64,000 nt of DNA from Polydactylus sextarius (Eukaryota; Chordata; Actinopteri; Polynemidae): assembly GCA_016801845.1 (NCBI GenBank), contig CM028909.1:2710313-2774312 (forward strand). Direction: 5' to 3'. The notes beneath the pieces were generated by a model. The model had not been told where the DNA came from and did no database searches. It saw only the letters and a program-made list of their open reading frames with translations. Position numbers and translations under genes: made by a program. Shown piece by piece: positions 63,008-64,000 of this stretch. The first letter of the stretch is position 1. Every line of letters starts with the position of its first letter.

Positions 63008-63306
63008 TAGGGATGCACCGATTGATCGGCTGGTGACCGGAATCAGCCGGTCTTCACGTGATCGGCGACCGGCCGGTCAGTTTAAAATATGCCGATCAAA
63101 TGAACTGGTTGCACCGCATGATTAATACTGTGCAACATCACCAGCACACATGCTCGCACATGGAGAACTTGTGCAGATTAAACTACAACATGTCTGTAGA
63201 AGACAAATTTATAATATTTAACACCTGCAAGGACAAAGTAGAACATGAAGGGACGACACCTAAAACTGTTGGTGTCAGTGAATTTAAAAGATATTCACAG
63301 GGTTGA
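63008..63306 (+). mobile_element. hAT transposon 5' end with a BED-finger-like fragment
   Basis: Starts AGGGATGCACCGATTGATCG, a form typical of hAT terminal repeats. An ORF inside encodes FIIFNTCKDKVEHEG followed by TTPKTVGVSEFKRY. This resembles a BED zinc finger of hAT transposases (C..C then a GTT/S-containing turn), although the final His residues are missing. The rest of the transposase is absent, so it is a relic. Confidence 0.5.
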
Positions 63307-63374
63307 AATTCAGTAACTTACATGCAAAATGCTATAAAAACAGAAGTGACACCTCTTTTTAACAGAACCAAATC

Positions 63375-64000
63375 CTAGTTCACACTAGTTCACACTAGTT
63401 CACACTAATCGACTTCACCATCAATCAGTGAGTCTCAGTCTCTGTCGTGATCGTTGTCGACTTATGTTCCCATGATCTGGAGTCTCAACAACTGGTCTGA
63501 GACCTGTAGTGTTCAACTACAAGACTTGTCAGTGATTGACTCCCGATCACACTGTGACGTCACCAAACTCTACATCTGGTCACGTGAACTAGACAGGATG
63601 TAGCTGCTGCTTCTCACCGTGATTTACAGCCGTTTATTGTTGACGAGCACCGGTGAAGACGCTGCCTCCGACACAGACTAAACCGCTAAACCGGCATGTA
63701 AACATCACCATGGCAACATGCTGGTTTTCATGGTGGAGCTGAAATCAGCAGCAGACCTCCCCGGTACCGGGTAACATCTGGATCAGACACAGGGAGTTTG
63801 TAGAAAGTGAAAATGAAACAAAAAGCGTTAAAACGTCAGAGTTTTAAACGTGGTTGTGAGTGAATCAGTGAGACGGCAGCAGCATTTATCTCACATCCCT
63901 CCTCTGATTGGCTGTCGCTCTTTGTCAGTCTCTTCAGACTCCTCCAGTTTTCTAACATGACAGATCCAGTCCCGGTCTCAGACCAGGTCCCGACGGCCTC
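63375..64000. mobile_element. Family D element, copy 2, cut by the window edge
   Basis: Begins with three tandem TAGTTCACAC units and then follows copy 1 (43750-44490) closely, including ACCGTGATTTACAGCCGTTT. Its right end is outside the window. Confidence 0.7.

Larger units (their letters stand above)
62601..64000 (+). other. Last visible mapre1 intron
   Basis: It holds a hAT transposon end (about 63008-63306) and the start of a second family D element (from about 63375). The final mapre1 exon was searched for and not seen. Confidence 0.5.

Overview
The window is vertebrate nuclear DNA, almost certainly from a ray-finned (probably percomorph) fish. It has short GT-AG exons in long AT-rich introns, very many (CA)n/(TG)n microsatellites, several families of short terminal-inverted-repeat elements, LINE 3' ends of teleost type, and tandem DNMT3B-type genes beside MAPRE1. 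No tRNA, rRNA, CRISPR or prokaryotic feature was seen.

Three genes lie head to tail on the + strand. (1) A DNMT3B-type de novo DNA methyltransferase has coding exons from 7168 to 34163 (21 coding exons, 797 residues by my joining). It has an intact PWWP domain, ADD domain and C5-methyltransferase domain, followed by a 3' UTR to about 36.5 kb. (2) A second, highly derived DNMT3 has coding exons from 39733 to 52872 (25 coding exons, about 1596 residues). It starts with an EB1-type calponin-homology (CH) domain and continues with about 560 residues that look like a decayed hAT transposase. An acidic linker with 22 consecutive aspartates follows, then PWWP, ADD and methyltransferase domains. Its promoter region at about 37.8-38.15 kb carries a long palindrome with a TCTCGCGAGA core. 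(3) mapre1 (EB1), the microtubule plus-end protein, has coding exons from 56619 to 62600. Its last coding exon lies beyond the right edge.

The DNMT3B-MAPRE1 order is the same as in other vertebrates. The CH exons of gene 2 have the same splice phases as the CH exons of mapre1, and the middle one has the same length. The simplest history is that a dnmt3b-mapre1 block was duplicated in tandem. The internal mapre1 copy then lost its 3' exons and was spliced to the second dnmt3b, with a transposase-derived block lying between the two parts. Gene 1 looks like a conventional enzyme. Gene 2 keeps the catalytic motifs but has changed residues in the histone-reading PWWP pocket and in the DNA target-recognition loop.

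Introns and intergenic parts hold at least nine dispersed repeat families, several LINE fragments, a 17-copy 20-bp minisatellite and a hAT transposon end. In both dnmt3 genes a related pair of inverted repeats brackets the ADD/methyltransferase exons and leaves out only the last exon. All exon joins were made by hand from splice signals, reading frame and recalled family sequences; none was checked with transcripts.
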